Part shown: in pieces, positions 34,454 through 44,631 of the stretch | Position numbering within the stretch: the first letter of the stretch is position 1 | Layout: every line of letters starts with the position of its first letter | DNA from: Idiomarina piscisalsi | GTDB taxonomy: Bacteria; Pseudomonadota; Gammaproteobacteria; Enterobacterales; Alteromonadaceae | Reading direction: 5' to 3' | DNA: 64,000 nt | Assembly: GCF_003987095.1 (NCBI RefSeq) | Contig: NZ_PIQA01000012.1 | Location: 1-64,000, forward strand | Notes under the pieces: generated by a model | What the model saw: the letters and a program-made list of their open reading frames with translations, nothing else | What the model was told of the DNA's origin: nothing | Database searches by the model: none | Program-made: the position numbers and the translations under genes

Positions 34454-35199
34454 AAAAATACGGATTGTTACTTTTCTCAGTATTGTTAGTAGGCTGCTCA
34501 TCGACTCCGGAAGACCCTTATGCCGACCCGCGCGACCCGTTTGAGGATTTTAACCGGGGCATGTGGGAATTTAACCGCGACGTTGATGAAACCGTCATTC
34601 AGCCTGCAGCCAATGTTTATGATGACGTACCAAAGCCTATTCGTACGTCACTGTATAATGCTGTTGAAAACTTAGAAGAGCCGTCCTCTTTTGTGAACAA
34701 TATTCTGCAGTGGAAACTCGGTGATGCCGGTATATCGTTAGGGCGCTTTTTAATTAACTCAACAGTTGGGCTTGTCGGTCTTTTTGATGTGGCTACGCCA
34801 ATAGGTCTGGAGAAAAAAGAAGAGAGCTTTGGCCAGACTTTAGCTGTTTGGGGCGTTCCTGAAGGACCTTACGTAATGCTGCCGTTAATAGGACCAACGG
34901 TGATTGTTGATCGCGGTGGCGATTACGCTGACGGACAATACTTCCCATATCCGTCACTGACCTGGCCAGTCGATATATTTCGTTATACCGTTAAAGGTTT
35001 AGAAATGCGCATACGTTTGCGCGACCAGGAACAGGTTCTGGAAAACTCACTTGACCCTTACTCATTCGTTAAAGATGTTTATTATCAGCGTTGGCAAGAT
35101 CAAGTCTATGATGGCAACCCACCATTACCAGAAGACGATTTTGAAGACTTTGATGACTTCGACGATGATTTTGAGGATTTTGACGACGAGTCACGTTGA
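34450..35199 (+). CDS. mlaA: Outer-membrane lipid asymmetry lipoprotein MlaA (VacJ)
   Basis: The 249-residue lipoprotein has the lipobox LLVGCSS (Cys16) and the VacJ motifs DPRDPFEDFNRGMWEFNRDVDE, FVNNILQWKLGDAG, RFLINSTVGLVGLFDVA, EESFGQTLAVWGVPEGPYVMLPLIGP and Y..YF. It removes misplaced phospholipids from the outer leaflet and delivers them to MlaC. The C-terminus is a highly acidic Asp/Glu/Phe tail (about 228-249). Being cotranscribed with the ccm operon is probably just gene packing. Confidence 0.93.
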   Translation: MKKYGLLLFSVLLVGCSSTPEDPYADPRDPFEDFNRGMWEFNRDVDETVIQPAANVYDDVPKPIRTSLYNAVENLEEPSSFVNNILQWKLGDAGISLGRFLINSTVGLVGLFDVATPIGLEKKEESFGQTLAVWGVPEGPYVMLPLIGPTVIVDRGGDYADGQYFPYPSLTWPVDIFRYTVKGLEMRIRLRDQEQVLENSLDPYSFVKDVYYQRWQDQVYDGNPPLPEDDFEDFDDFDDDFEDFDDESR

Positions 35200-35230
35200 C
35201 GGATCTCTATTCCTGAACAATGCTTAAAAC

Positions 35231-36244
35231 ATGGTGAGCGAAGAGAATGAGACCATGTCGAAAGCGCACGTTGCGGTTATTGAAGATGACTTAGTGTTCC
35301 AGTCCATGCTGAAAGAGTACCTCTGTCAGCATGGCTATGATGTTCGCTGTGCCGGCGCTGGGCAGCAGGGGCTTGAACTGTGCGAACAGCACTGCCCCGA
35401 CGTGGTTCTTTGTGACTTAAACCTACCTGACATTAATGGCTTAGAAGTCATTGAAAAGCTATTAAAGGTCTGTGCTCACCTGCCTATCATTGTTATTTCA
35501 GCATCTGAAAAAATGTCAGATATCCGTGAAGCAGTTCGTCTTGGTGCTTGGGATTACCTTGTTAAACCACTACAAAGTCTCGATGTATTAGACAGCGCCA
35601 TAGGCCATTGTCTGGAACGTCATGAGCTCGAAGCCTCTTATTTACACGATATTTGGGAGCTAGATGCTCACATCAATGTGATTTACCAAGACGATATGAT
35701 AGCCGGCAAGCTGACAGAAGAGCTTTTGCCCAAAAGCCCTCTCAGAGTTGGGGCGTACAATTTCGAATGTATGACAGACCCTGCCGATACAACGCCTACC
35801 TGGGTTGACTATCGCTCTTTAGGAAACGGCAAAGTATTAGTGGTTATGGCGGCGGCGCAAAACGCAACTGAGCAAAACTTGGTGCCATTATTGGTGCTTA
35901 AAACCTTGGTTGACCCTGTCATACGCCAGTATCTATCGGGCATGGATAACACCCTGGTGCTGCCGGGTTCGCTATTAGAGCATTTGAATATTGAGCTTTG
36001 CCACTCTCAGGTCAGAACCGCCTTCGATATTCTGGCGGGTGTGCTGGATACAGAAACTGGACAGTGGCAATGGGCGCAGGCGGGCGATAAATTAGAGCCT
36101 TCACCCAGTGCGAAACCGGACTTAGCGCTGGGTATTTGGAAACATGCGAATTATCGTACGCATCAATTAGAGTCCTTGCATCGTCTGCACTGTCGCAGTT
36201 ATGGCAAAGAACTTATTGTGAGCGCTGAGCCTCAAATTGCTTAA
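35231..36244 (+). CDS. rssB: RssB-like response regulator with degenerate PP2C-type output domain
   Basis: The 337-residue protein has an N-terminal receiver (HVAVIEDDLVFQSML, phospho-acceptor Asp in VVLCDLNLPDING, Lys in YLVKPL) and a C-terminal domain (about 155-330) that lacks obvious PP2C metal-binding Asp motifs, as in RssB. E. coli RssB delivers sigma-S to ClpXP, and its gene also precedes galU, which supports the name. The start could be ATG 35231 or ATG 35255; the second gives a more usual N-terminus MSKAHVAVIEDD. The 3' end overlaps the convergent hypothetical gene by 32 bases. Confidence 0.78.
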   Translation: MVSEENETMSKAHVAVIEDDLVFQSMLKEYLCQHGYDVRCAGAGQQGLELCEQHCPDVVLCDLNLPDINGLEVIEKLLKVCAHLPIIVISASEKMSDIREAVRLGAWDYLVKPLQSLDVLDSAIGHCLERHELEASYLHDIWELDAHINVIYQDDMIAGKLTEELLPKSPLRVGAYNFECMTDPADTTPTWVDYRSLGNGKVLVVMAAAQNATEQNLVPLLVLKTLVDPVIRQYLSGMDNTLVLPGSLLEHLNIELCHSQVRTAFDILAGVLDTETGQWQWAQAGDKLEPSPSAKPDLALGIWKHANYRTHQLESLHRLHCRSYGKELIVSAEPQIA

Positions 36245-36524
36245 TAGCTTTGTCGATATAGGGCATCGACATATTGATATTAATAGGCTGGGTGAATAGC
36301 GGATAGCCAATACCTGCCGCGAGTAGCGCGAGCAACTTCCACCATCCTTCTACCTCTACCACCAAAAAAAAGATAACGCAGATAGGAACCAGCTTCGCTA
36401 AGTTACAAATAAGTCGGCGGGGGACTGGCATTTTCTGCTGGGCGATTGATAGAATCATCGCACGCTCAGTAAAACTGTATGAGTCAAGCTGTGGTATTTT
36501 GCGGGAAGAAAAATATAACGCCAT
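36213..36524 (-). CDS. Uncharacterised small membrane protein, DUF6170-like
   Basis: The 103-residue protein begins MALYFSSRKIPQLDSYSFTERAMIL, then has two close hydrophobic segments (LVPICVIFFLVVEV and WWKLLALLAAGIGYPLF) and a short helical tail. I recall similar proteins of unknown function in Shewanella and Alteromonas near galU (DUF6170), by memory only. The frame also opens at ATG 36560, but that ATG lies in the galU -35 region and family members start at the later Met. No clear ribosome binding site is seen for either start. Confidence 0.6.
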   Translation of the reverse strand: MALYFSSRKIPQLDSYSFTERAMILSIAQQKMPVPRRLICNLAKLVPICVIFFLVVEVEGWWKLLALLAAGIGYPLFTQPININMSMPYIDKAIKQFEAQRSQ

Positions 36525-36554
36525 AATTTGTTTTATTGAATTTTGTACAATGGC

Positions 36555-36584
36555 TTGCATTGTAACACGCTTAGCGGGTATAAA
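36555..36584 (+). promoter_or_regulatory. galU promoter
   Basis: TTGCAT (36555-36560), an 18-base spacer and TATAAA (36579-36584) form a plausible sigma-70 promoter, about 45 bases before the galU ATG. Confidence 0.45.
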
Positions 36585-36628
36585 CTTGCCCTCTTTATTT
36601 GAATGAATTTATTGTAAGGACAGCAGCT

Positions 36629-37519
36629 ATGGTCAAAAAAGTTGTAATACCGGTCGCGGGACTCGGCACCCGGATGCTACCGGCAACCAAAGCCATTCCA
36701 AAGGAAATGTTACCACTGGTCGACAGACCGCTTATTCAATACATTGTCGAAGAGTGCGCGGCAGCTGGCCTTACCGATGTTATTTTGGTAACGCACTCGA
36801 GTAAGAACTCAATTGAAAACCATTTTGATACCAGTTTCGAATTAGAAACTACGCTTGAGCAACGCGTTAAGCGACAATTGTTAGCGGAAGTGCAGGCTAT
36901 TTGCCCCCAGAACACAACCATTATGCACGTGCGTCAGGGCCAGGCGAAAGGCCTGGGTCACGCGGTACTCTGTGCAAAACCGCTTGTCGGCAATGAGCCA
37001 TTCGCTGTTGTATTGCCTGATGTTTTAGTAGACGAAGCCAGCTGCAGTTTAAACCGCGATAACTTAGCCGAAATGGTTAGAAACTTTGATGAAACAGGTC
37101 ATTCTCAGGTGATGGTTGAGAAAGTGCCGCAGGAAGACGTCAGCAAATACGGTATTGCGGATATTGGTGGCGAAGAGTTGAAGCCGGGCGAACAATCGCC
37201 GATTACTCAGTTGGTTGAGAAGCCGTCTAAAGAAGAAGCGCCATCTGACTTGGCTGTGGTGGGACGTTATGTATTCTCGGCTGACCTATGGCCACTGCTG
37301 GAAAAAACACCGGTTGGTGCGGGTAATGAAATACAGCTAACGGATGCAATGGCAATGTTGCTTGAAAAGCAGTCGGTAAATGCTTACTACATGAAAGGCA
37401 AAAGCCATGACTGCGGTAATAAGCTTGGCTATGCACAAGCTTTTATTGAACACGCGATGCGCCACCCAGAACTGGGTAGCGACATGAAGCAGTATATTAA
37501 GTCGTTAAAAAGCGCTTAA
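36629..37519 (+). CDS. galU: UTP-glucose-1-phosphate uridylyltransferase
   Basis: The 296-residue nucleotidyltransferase has [36 protein letters not shown] at the N-terminus, the uridylyl-binding and catalytic Lys region. [27 protein letters not shown] and [23 protein letters not shown] follow. It makes UDP-glucose for surface polysaccharides. ATG 36629 with AAGGA upstream is chosen over TTG 36599. Adjacent rssB mirrors the E. coli order. Confidence 0.96.
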   Translation: MVKKVVIPVAGLGTRMLPATKAIPKEMLPLVDRPLIQYIVEECAAAGLTDVILVTHSSKNSIENHFDTSFELETTLEQRVKRQLLAEVQAICPQNTTIMHVRQGQAKGLGHAVLCAKPLVGNEPFAVVLPDVLVDEASCSLNRDNLAEMVRNFDETGHSQVMVEKVPQEDVSKYGIADIGGEELKPGEQSPITQLVEKPSKEEAPSDLAVVGRYVFSADLWPLLEKTPVGAGNEIQLTDAMAMLLEKQSVNAYYMKGKSHDCGNKLGYAQAFIEHAMRHPELGSDMKQYIKSLKSA

Positions 37520-37524
37520 ATTGC

Positions 37525-37572
37525 AAAAAAGCGCTAAACTCGGGCTGTTAATACGGCCCGAATTGGCGCTTT
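37525..37572 (-). terminator. Two-tier hairpin between galU and cmoB
   Basis: An inner stem TCGGGC (37540-37545) with GCCCGA (37556-37561) and an outer stem AAAGCGC (37528-37534) with GCGCTTT (37566-37572) straddle the cmoB stop codon. On the minus strand a T-run follows, so it fits best as the cmoB terminator. It may also stop galU transcripts. Confidence 0.6.
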
Positions 37573-38505
37573 ATAACCTTCCACGGTTAAATCCGGGTTC
37601 TTAGCATCCAAAAAGTCGGCTAAAGACTCACCCGTCATCCAATCTGTGCGCCTTTGCTCTTCAAGCGAGGTCGTGTTGTGATCAACAATTGCAATGTCTT
37701 TAAAGCCTAACCGCTCTAGCCATACCGATAAGGCCTTTGCACTGGGTAAAAACCAAACATTTCGCATTTGAGCATAACGCTCGCCGGGCAGCATAACCGT
37801 TGTTTCGTCGCCTTCAACGACAATGGTTTCTAATACCAGCTGGCCCCCCGGCTTTATGAGCGATTTAAGCTCCTGCAAAAACGCCAGAGGCGAGCGACGA
37901 TGATACAAAACGCCCATGCTGAATACGGTATCAAAGCTCTTTAACTCCGGCATGTGCTCAATGCCGACTGGGAAAAAGTGTGCTTTGTTCTGGTACTTTG
38001 CCGGCATCATGTTGCGAATAGCCTGGAACTGCATTAAAAACAGTTCGCCCGGGTCTATGCCCCAGACTCTCTCGGCACCCGCTTCAAGCATGCGCCATAA
38101 ATGATACCCACTACCGCAGCCGACATCTAACACCTGCTTACCTTTTAAATCATCGATATGAGGTTTTACACGTTGCCATTTCCAGTCTGATCGCCATTCG
38201 GTATCAATAAACACTCCAAATAGGTCAAACGGTCCTTTACGCCAGGGTTGTAACTGCTGAAGCAGGCCGGTAATGCGAGCGCGATCTGAATCGGATGCTT
38301 CTTCCGGAGAACCTACGGTGACGGTGTCGCCTAACTGGCAGTTTTCGGTCGGAATGTGGGGTAACTGCTCAATTACGCGTTGCCAGCGTTTTAAATTGCC
38401 GTGAGGGTTGTTGTTAAAGACCGTCAGCTGCGGCGCTAACGTATCCAGCCATTGTTTGTGCGGACTGCCGATTAGCGCTTTCAGGTCGTTGCTAAAGTCA
38501 ATCAT
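37534..38505 (-). CDS. cmoB: tRNA U34 carboxymethyltransferase CmoB
   Basis: The 323-residue SAM-fold methyltransferase-like enzyme has WRSDWKWQRVKPHI, VLDVGCGSGYHLWRMLEAGA and GVLYHRRSPLAFLQEL. It uses carboxy-SAM to make 5-carboxymethoxyuridine at wobble position 34 of several tRNAs. Length equals E. coli CmoB. It lies 17 bases downstream of cmoA on the minus strand, so the pathway is one operon. Confidence 0.95.
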   Translation of the reverse strand: MIDFSNDLKALIGSPHKQWLDTLAPQLTVFNNNPHGNLKRWQRVIEQLPHIPTENCQLGDTVTVGSPEEASDSDRARITGLLQQLQPWRKGPFDLFGVFIDTEWRSDWKWQRVKPHIDDLKGKQVLDVGCGSGYHLWRMLEAGAERVWGIDPGELFLMQFQAIRNMMPAKYQNKAHFFPVGIEHMPELKSFDTVFSMGVLYHRRSPLAFLQELKSLIKPGGQLVLETIVVEGDETTVMLPGERYAQMRNVWFLPSAKALSVWLERLGFKDIAIVDHNTTSLEEQRRTDWMTGESLADFLDAKNPDLTVEGYKAPIRAVLTARV

Positions 38506-38522
38506 TGTTGAGTTATAATCCT

Positions 38523-39254
38523 TTATTTAACCGCTAGCATGGCTGCGAAATTAAAACACTGGAACCATACAGTATGATGTTTAAAGCCGACTTTTTGAAA
38601 ACGCTGCTCATGTGCCTCTAAGGTATCAATTTTCATGACGTTTTCGATAGCTGCCCGCTTTTGGCTAATCTCCAGTTCGCTGTAACCGTTAGCGCGTTTG
38701 AAGTCGTGATGTAAATCGACCAGCATGTCGTTCATAGATTCATCCGCATGGCGAAACTTCTCGGCAATGAGCAACACTCCACCGTCAGTTAATCCGCCGT
38801 AAATACGCTGGATCATGGCTTCGCGTTTTTCTGGTGGCACAAATTGTAAGGTAAAGTTCAAAACCACCACCGATGCGTTTTCAATGACAGTGTTGGTAAT
38901 GTCCTCACAACGCAGCTCCACGGGAACCTGACTTTTAAAGCCGCCTAAATGTAACTCCGCACGCTCAACCATAGGTTCGGAGTTATCAACCGCGACAATT
39001 TTACAACCGTCAAAGTTTTCGCAGCCCTTGCGCATAGCCAGTGTCGCAGCACCTAACGAACAGCCTAAGTCGAACAACTGAGTATTCTTCTGCGCATAAC
39101 GACTTACCAATTGGGGCAAGGTTTGCAGAATACTCGAGTAGCCGGGCACCGAGCGATTGATCATATCGGGAAACACTTCAACAACTTGCTGGTCAAAGCA
39201 GAAGTCAGACACACTCGGCAGAGGTTTAGAAAAAATAGTGTCGTGTTGGCTCAT
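38523..39254 (-). CDS. cmoA: Carboxy-SAM synthase CmoA
   Basis: The 243-residue SAM-binding enzyme starts MSQHDTIFSKPLPSVSDFCFD and has VVEVFPDMINRSVPGY, FDLGCSLGAATLAM, VAVDNSEPM and VVLNFTLQFVPPEKR. It converts SAM and prephenate to carboxy-SAM, the substrate for CmoB. It is divergent from the GGDEF gene with 108 bases between them. Confidence 0.95.
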   Translation of the reverse strand: MSQHDTIFSKPLPSVSDFCFDQQVVEVFPDMINRSVPGYSSILQTLPQLVSRYAQKNTQLFDLGCSLGAATLAMRKGCENFDGCKIVAVDNSEPMVERAELHLGGFKSQVPVELRCEDITNTVIENASVVVLNFTLQFVPPEKREAMIQRIYGGLTDGGVLLIAEKFRHADESMNDMLVDLHHDFKRANGYSELEISQKRAAIENVMKIDTLEAHEQRFQKVGFKHHTVWFQCFNFAAMLAVK

Positions 39255-39362
39255 GGGTCAACTTACAAAATAAATAAACATATTGTGTATTTTACCGATA
39301 ATTAGTGCTGACGGACAGCCGCGTTTTGATTAATATATCGCCGTCTTATTGGGAGGAGCCTG

Positions 39363-40817
39363 TTGTTGGTAAGTACTTGGCATAAAACATTGTATTTTTG
39401 TTCGGTAATGAGTCTGGCTATGTCGCTTTTGACATTATTGCCGGCGCCGACTTATGCCTATGCTCCAGATGCATGGTTAGAGCAACATTCGACCATTCGC
39501 GTGGGCGTGCCGAACCAATTACAACCACTGATTTACGAAACAGAAAACGGTGTCGCCGGGCTCGATGTCGACTTACTTAAGCAATTTACCGCGGCGATGG
39601 ACGTCGAGTTAGTCTGGACGCCGTGCGGCCAGTGGCAAGAGTGTTTAGAGGCCATTTCTAACAAAGAAATTGATATTTTAACCAGTGTCTCCTATTCCGT
39701 TGAGCGTAACCAGAGCATGGACTTTACTCAAAGTTACTGGTCTATGCCCTGGGCTGCGCTGACTATGGACTCTACCATACGTGCTGGCAGTAGTTTGAGA
39801 ACGAGCGAGCTGCACGGTCAGCGGGTTGCTGTTGTTAAAGGGTACAGCATAGAGTCTCAGCTGGTTAATACCGGGCGCATTGAAGTGGTTAGTGTGTCCG
39901 ATATTGATGAAGGTATTGACCGGTTGCGCAACCGCATGGTCGATTCTTATGTCGATAGCCTGCCTATTTTAGTGGATGAACTTCAGGAATATCCGTTACC
40001 TGGATCGAAGCTGTCGGTGCTGGATTCGACTCAGGGTAACGCCTTATATCTTGCGGTGCGCGATGACTGGCAACCGCTGGTGACTATACTGAACCGAGGT
40101 ATTAATTCACTAACACCACAGCAGCGAGACGCGTTAAAACGCAAATGGTATGGGTATGAACTAGAGCAGGGGTGGAGTGACGAAGAGCTGCTTGAGTTGG
40201 GAATGAAAATAGGCTCGGTTGTGCTTTTAGTTATTCTTAGCTTTGGTATATGGAACAGCCGTCTTCGTAAAGAAATTAAAGCCCGTAAAGCGGCTGAGCG
40301 CCATATTCGTCATATTGCCACCCACGACGAACTGACGGGGTTGCCGAATAGAAACCTAATGCAGGATCGTCTCGAACAGTCGTTACGCCAGAGCGAAAGA
40401 ACGCAAAAACCATTTTCAGTACTGTTTTTAGATCTTGATGGTTTTAAGCAAATCAATGACGATTTTGGCCATAATTATGGCGACGAGTTACTTGTTCAAG
40501 CGTCTCAGCGCATGAAAACGCTATTGCGGCGTTCCGATACGGTCTGCCGTCACGGTGGCGACGAGTTTGTGGTGATACTACCAACCGCCGTGGCCGTGGG
40601 TTCAGCACTTGCAGTAGCCCGTAAGTTGGTCGTGCAGCTAGCCAAGCCCTACAAAGTCAAAAAACAGCAACTGGAAGTGAGCGTATCTATTGGTGTCGCT
40701 ATGTACCCTGCTCATGGCACCGATGTAGACAAGTTACTGCGCTCCGCCGATAAAGCCATGTACGCGGCTAAAGCCGCGGGTAAAAATGATGTGCGCTTAG
40801 CCAGTACCGACGGATGA
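39363..40817 (+). CDS. Periplasmic-sensor diguanylate cyclase (SBP_bac_3-TM-GGDEF)
   Basis: The 484-residue protein has a signal peptide (to about 34), a periplasmic amino-acid-binding-protein-like domain (about 42-262: IRVGVPNQLQPLIYETENGVAGLDVDLL, MDFTQSYWSMPWAALT), one membrane segment (about 278-296), and a GGDEF domain with the intact active site CRHGGDEFVVILP and an I-site RRSD five residues before it. It should make cyclic di-GMP in response to a periplasmic ligand and be product-inhibited. The start is TTG 39363 (or TTG 39366) after GGGAGGAG. A PilZ effector candidate lies at 59.6 kb. Confidence 0.85.
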   Translation: MLVSTWHKTLYFCSVMSLAMSLLTLLPAPTYAYAPDAWLEQHSTIRVGVPNQLQPLIYETENGVAGLDVDLLKQFTAAMDVELVWTPCGQWQECLEAISNKEIDILTSVSYSVERNQSMDFTQSYWSMPWAALTMDSTIRAGSSLRTSELHGQRVAVVKGYSIESQLVNTGRIEVVSVSDIDEGIDRLRNRMVDSYVDSLPILVDELQEYPLPGSKLSVLDSTQGNALYLAVRDDWQPLVTILNRGINSLTPQQRDALKRKWYGYELEQGWSDEELLELGMKIGSVVLLVILSFGIWNSRLRKEIKARKAAERHIRHIATHDELTGLPNRNLMQDRLEQSLRQSERTQKPFSVLFLDLDGFKQINDDFGHNYGDELLVQASQRMKTLLRRSDTVCRHGGDEFVVILPTAVAVGSALAVARKLVVQLAKPYKVKKQQLEVSVSIGVAMYPAHGTDVDKLLRSADKAMYAAKAAGKNDVRLASTDG

Positions 40818-40841
40818 CATTCAGCCCTAGTTAGCTATAAT
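40814..40841 (+). promoter_or_regulatory. aspS promoter
   Basis: ATGACA (40814-40819), a 16-base spacer and TATAAT (40836-40841) form a good sigma-70 promoter. The -35 overlaps the stop codon of the GGDEF gene. Confidence 0.55.
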
Positions 40842-40886
40842 GTAGCGCTTCACTTTTAACGAATTCGTCGGTAGTAGGAAAAGTAC

Positions 40887-42656
40887 ATGCGCACGCATTA
40901 TTGTGGACAAGTAAACGCAGAACTCGCAGAGCAACAAGTTACTTTATGTGGCTGGGTTAATAAACGTCGTGACTTAGGCGGCCTGATTTTCATCGATTTA
41001 CGCGACAGAGAAGGTCTTATTCAGGTTGTTTTTGACCCAGACCAAAAAGCGTTGTTCGAGCAGGCTGAGAAGTTACGTCAGGAATTCTGTGTACAAATTA
41101 CCGGCACAGTAAACCGTCGCCCTGACAGCCAGGTAAATGCCAACATGAAAACCGGTGAGGTTGAGTTGTTGGCATCAGAGCTTAATATTTTGAGCCGATC
41201 TGAACCGCTGCCTATCGACTTTAACAGCCAGGTCAGTGAAGAAGCGCGTTTGCGTTATCGCTATCTGGACCTGCGCCGTCCGCAAATGAACGAAAAGCTT
41301 CAATTCCGCGCTAAAGTTACTAGTGCAGTAAGACGTTTTCTGGACGACAACGGTTTCCTGGATATAGAAACTCCAATGTTAACGCGTGCTACCCCGGAAG
41401 GAGCGCGTGACTATTTAGTGCCAAGCCGCACGCATAAAGGTCGCTTCTTCGCGTTGCCACAAAGCCCGCAATTGTTTAAGCAACTACTGATGATGTCGGG
41501 TTTTGACCGGTACTACCAAATTGTAAAATGCTTCCGCGACGAAGATTTACGCGCTGACCGCCAGCCTGAATTTACTCAGATAGATATCGAAACCTCTTTC
41601 ATGACCGCTGAACAAGTTATGGAAGTGACTGAAAATATGACTCGTGAGTTGTTCGACAAGTTACTGGGAATTGAGCTGGGCGAGTTCCCGAGCATGACTT
41701 GGCATGAAGCCATGAAGCGTTATGGTTCAGACAAGCCAGATTTACGTAACCCATTAGAGTTGGTTGACGTTGCAGACTTATTAAAAGACGTTGAGTTTAA
41801 AGTGTTTTCCGGTCCGGCGAACGATGAAAAAGGGCGTGTAGCCGTTATTCGTCTGCCAGGTCAGGCGGAAAGTGTGTCGCGTAAAATGATTGATGAATAC
41901 ACCAATTTTGTGGGTATTTACGGCGCGAAAGGACTTGCCTGGATAAAAGTAAACGATTTGGCTCAAGGCCGAGATGGCTTGCAGTCGCCAATTTTGAAAT
42001 TCTTACCAGACGATGCATTGAACGCAATTCTTGAGCGTACAGGGGCGGCTACCGGTGACATCTTGTTCTTTGGATCAGACAAAGCCAACACCGTTGCTGA
42101 AGCAATGGGGGCGCTGCGCCTTAAGTTGGGTGAAGAGTTTGGCCTTGTCAGTGACGAGTGGAAACCATTGTGGGTTGTTGACTTCCCAATGTTCGAAGAA
42201 GACGATGACGGCTCGCTAGCGGCCTTGCACCACCCGTTTACAGCACCAGTTAATGTAACACCGGATGAGTTACGTGCTAATCCGGCTCAGGCGCTGTCTA
42301 ATGCTTACGATATGGTTTTAAACGGTGTCGAAGTTGGCGGTGGTTCAACACGTATTTTCGAAAACGAAATGCAGCAAGCCGTATTTGAAGTTCTGGGCAT
42401 TGGCAAAGAGGAAGCACAAGAGAAGTTCGGCTTCTTACTTGAGGCACTTAAATACGGTACACCACCGCATGCCGGCTTAGCTTTCGGCTTAGACAGGCTG
42501 GTTATGCTGATGGTTGGAGCAAGCTCAATTCGTGACGTTATCGCTTTTCCGAAAACAACTACTGCAGCTTGCGTGCTAACGGACGCTCCAGGGTTAGCCA
42601 ACTCGGACGCGCTGAATGAACTTGGCGTTAAGAGCACCGTCGAAGACACAGAGTAA
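40887..42656 (+). CDS. aspS: Aspartyl-tRNA synthetase
   Basis: The 589-residue class IIb synthetase has an N-terminal anticodon-binding OB fold ([23 protein letters not shown]), class II motif 1 and 2 ([30 protein letters not shown]), the bacterial GAD insertion domain (about 290-420) and motif 3 ([13 protein letters not shown]). It charges tRNA-Asp. Length matches the bacterial discriminating form. It has its own promoter and precedes yebC-ruvCAB, a common order. Confidence 0.98.
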   Translation: MRTHYCGQVNAELAEQQVTLCGWVNKRRDLGGLIFIDLRDREGLIQVVFDPDQKALFEQAEKLRQEFCVQITGTVNRRPDSQVNANMKTGEVELLASELNILSRSEPLPIDFNSQVSEEARLRYRYLDLRRPQMNEKLQFRAKVTSAVRRFLDDNGFLDIETPMLTRATPEGARDYLVPSRTHKGRFFALPQSPQLFKQLLMMSGFDRYYQIVKCFRDEDLRADRQPEFTQIDIETSFMTAEQVMEVTENMTRELFDKLLGIELGEFPSMTWHEAMKRYGSDKPDLRNPLELVDVADLLKDVEFKVFSGPANDEKGRVAVIRLPGQAESVSRKMIDEYTNFVGIYGAKGLAWIKVNDLAQGRDGLQSPILKFLPDDALNAILERTGAATGDILFFGSDKANTVAEAMGALRLKLGEEFGLVSDEWKPLWVVDFPMFEEDDDGSLAALHHPFTAPVNVTPDELRANPAQALSNAYDMVLNGVEVGGGSTRIFENEMQQAVFEVLGIGKEEAQEKFGFLLEALKYGTPPHAGLAFGLDRLVMLMVGASSIRDVIAFPKTTTAACVLTDAPGLANSDALNELGVKSTVEDTE

Positions 42657-42690
42657 GTACATTCAACGATTAAAGTTTGTGGGGTGAAAC

Positions 42691-43440
42691 ATGGCAGGTC
42701 ACTCGAAGTGGTCGAACATAAAGCACCGAAAAGCCGCGCAGGATGCTAAGCGCGGCAAAATTTTCACAAAATTGATTCGCGAAATTAACGTCGCCGCTCG
42801 TGAAGGCGGTGGCGATCCTGAAACGAATCCGCGTCTGCGCGCAGCAATCGATAAAGCGCTGTCCAATAACATGAAGCGAGACACCATAGATACCGCAATA
42901 AAACGCGGCACCGGTGAGATGGAGGGGGACAACGTCGAAGAGCTGACCTACGAGGGTTATGGTCCTAATGGCGTGGCCATTCTTCTGGAATGCATGACGG
43001 ACAACAAAAACCGGACGGTGTCTGAAGTGCGTTATGCCTTCAGTAAGCACGGCGGAAACTTAGGTACAGACGGCTCGGTGGCTTACTTATTCAATAAAAT
43101 GGGTGTCATTAGCTACGGAACGGACGTTACCGAAGAAGACGTTATGGAGCCAGCACTTGAAGCGGGTGCTGAAGACATCGTGAAGTATCCGGGAAGCGGT
43201 CTGGATGTTATGACGTCACCGGAAAACTTTGGTCCTGTGAAAGATGCCCTAGACGCCAAAGGGCTGGAATCGTCCAATGCGGAAGTGACTCAGGTGCCAG
43301 ACACCAAAGTTGACTTGGACGAAGACAGTGCGCGTTCATTTTTGAAACTGCTGGACGCACTGGAAGACTTAGACGACGTTCAGAACGCTTACCATAATGC
43401 TGACATCTCTGATGACGTATTGGCGAAGCTGGACGATTAA
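42691..43440 (+). CDS. yebC: YebC/TACO1-family regulatory protein
   Basis: The 249-residue protein starts [32 protein letters not shown] and has [24 protein letters not shown] and [12 protein letters not shown], the YebC family signature. Family members bind DNA or act on translation of proline stretches. It sits upstream of ruvC as in many bacteria; ruvC starts 7 bases after its stop. Confidence 0.96.
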   Translation: MAGHSKWSNIKHRKAAQDAKRGKIFTKLIREINVAAREGGGDPETNPRLRAAIDKALSNNMKRDTIDTAIKRGTGEMEGDNVEELTYEGYGPNGVAILLECMTDNKNRTVSEVRYAFSKHGGNLGTDGSVAYLFNKMGVISYGTDVTEEDVMEPALEAGAEDIVKYPGSGLDVMTSPENFGPVKDALDAKGLESSNAEVTQVPDTKVDLDEDSARSFLKLLDALEDLDDVQNAYHNADISDDVLAKLDD

Positions 43441-43446
43441 GGAATT

Positions 43447-43983
43447 ATGAGCGTCATATTAGGCATTGACCCGGGCTCACGGTTAACCGGATATGGCGTT
43501 ATTCAAAAACATGGCCGTAAATTTCACTATTTAGGCAGTGGTTGCATTCGCGCGACAGGAACGTCGGCAAAACCACTGTCGCTCGCCGAAAAACTACGGC
43601 TGATTCATGACAGTGTCAGCGAGTTAATCACTCAGTTTAGCCCTACCGAATTTGCTATTGAACAAGTGTTTATGGCGAAAAACCCTGATTCAGCCTTGAA
43701 GCTGGGGCAAGCGCGGGGAGCGGCCATAGTAGCTGCGGCAAGAGCCGGGCTGCCAGTGGCTGAGTATTCGGCGCGCCAGATAAAACAAGCCGTTGTCGGT
43801 AACGGCGGTGCAGAAAAAGAACAGGTACAACATATGGTCGTCGCGCTGCTTAATTTACAAAAGACACCGCAAGCCGATGCAGCTGACGCATTGGCGGTAG
43901 CACTATGCCACGCGCAAAGCGCAGAAAGCCTGCTGAAAATGTCAGGGGCAGCGAGGAAAACCGTTCGCGGTAGGCTACGTTAA
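43447..43983 (+). CDS. ruvC: Holliday junction resolvase RuvC
   Basis: The 178-residue endonuclease has [12 protein letters not shown] with the catalytic Asp7, the Glu in [23 protein letters not shown], and the acidic pair in [15 protein letters not shown]. It cuts Holliday junctions processed by RuvAB. It heads the ruvCAB cluster. Confidence 0.97.
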   Translation: MSVILGIDPGSRLTGYGVIQKHGRKFHYLGSGCIRATGTSAKPLSLAEKLRLIHDSVSELITQFSPTEFAIEQVFMAKNPDSALKLGQARGAAIVAAARAGLPVAEYSARQIKQAVVGNGGAEKEQVQHMVVALLNLQKTPQADAADALAVALCHAQSAESLLKMSGAARKTVRGRLR

Positions 43984-44004
43984 TTTAATAGGGAGAAAGC
44001 CGTT

Positions 44005-44622
44005 GTGATAGGACAAATTCAAGGCACATTGTTAGCCAAACAGCCACCGGAAGTATTGGTCGATGTGAATGGCGTCGGGTATGAGGTGCAATTACCCATG
44101 ACCTGCTTTTATGACTTGCCTGCGACAGGACAGCCTGTAACGCTGGTAACGCACTTTGTTGTCCGTGAAGATGCACAGCTCTTGTACGGCTTTAACTCAT
44201 TGTCGGAGCGCTCACTGTTTCGATTATTAATAAAAACCCAAGGTGTAGGACCAAAGCTGGCGCTAGGCATTTTGTCAGGCATGTCTGCGGACGAATTCGT
44301 GTTTGCTGTGAATCAGAATGACGTGAGCCGCTTAGTGAAACTGCCGGGCGTTGGCAAGAAAACCGCGGAGCGTTTAGTCATCGAAATGCGCGACCGACTG
44401 AAAGACTGGAACTCTGCAACGCCGTTTACCGATTCTATGCCCGTCGATAATAAAGGCGGTGATGCTCGTGTCCACCCAGCTGATACTCGCTCTGATGCTG
44501 TTAGTGCTCTGGTTGCACTTGGGTACAAAGAAAATCAGGCTGAAAAAGCCATTCAGAAAGTGTACTCTGCTGAACATAGTAGTGAAGTTCTGATACGACT
44601 TGCGCTAAAAGAGCTGTCTTAA
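44005..44622 (+). CDS. ruvA: Holliday junction branch migration protein RuvA
   Basis: The 205-residue protein starts with GTG ([28 protein letters not shown]), has an OB fold, two helix-hairpin-helix motifs ([35 protein letters not shown]), a variable linker and a C-terminal RuvB-binding domain ([19 protein letters not shown]). GGGAG precedes the start. Confidence 0.97.
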   Translation: MIGQIQGTLLAKQPPEVLVDVNGVGYEVQLPMTCFYDLPATGQPVTLVTHFVVREDAQLLYGFNSLSERSLFRLLIKTQGVGPKLALGILSGMSADEFVFAVNQNDVSRLVKLPGVGKKTAERLVIEMRDRLKDWNSATPFTDSMPVDNKGGDARVHPADTRSDAVSALVALGYKENQAEKAIQKVYSAEHSSEVLIRLALKELS

Positions 44623-44631
44623 GGTAAAACA

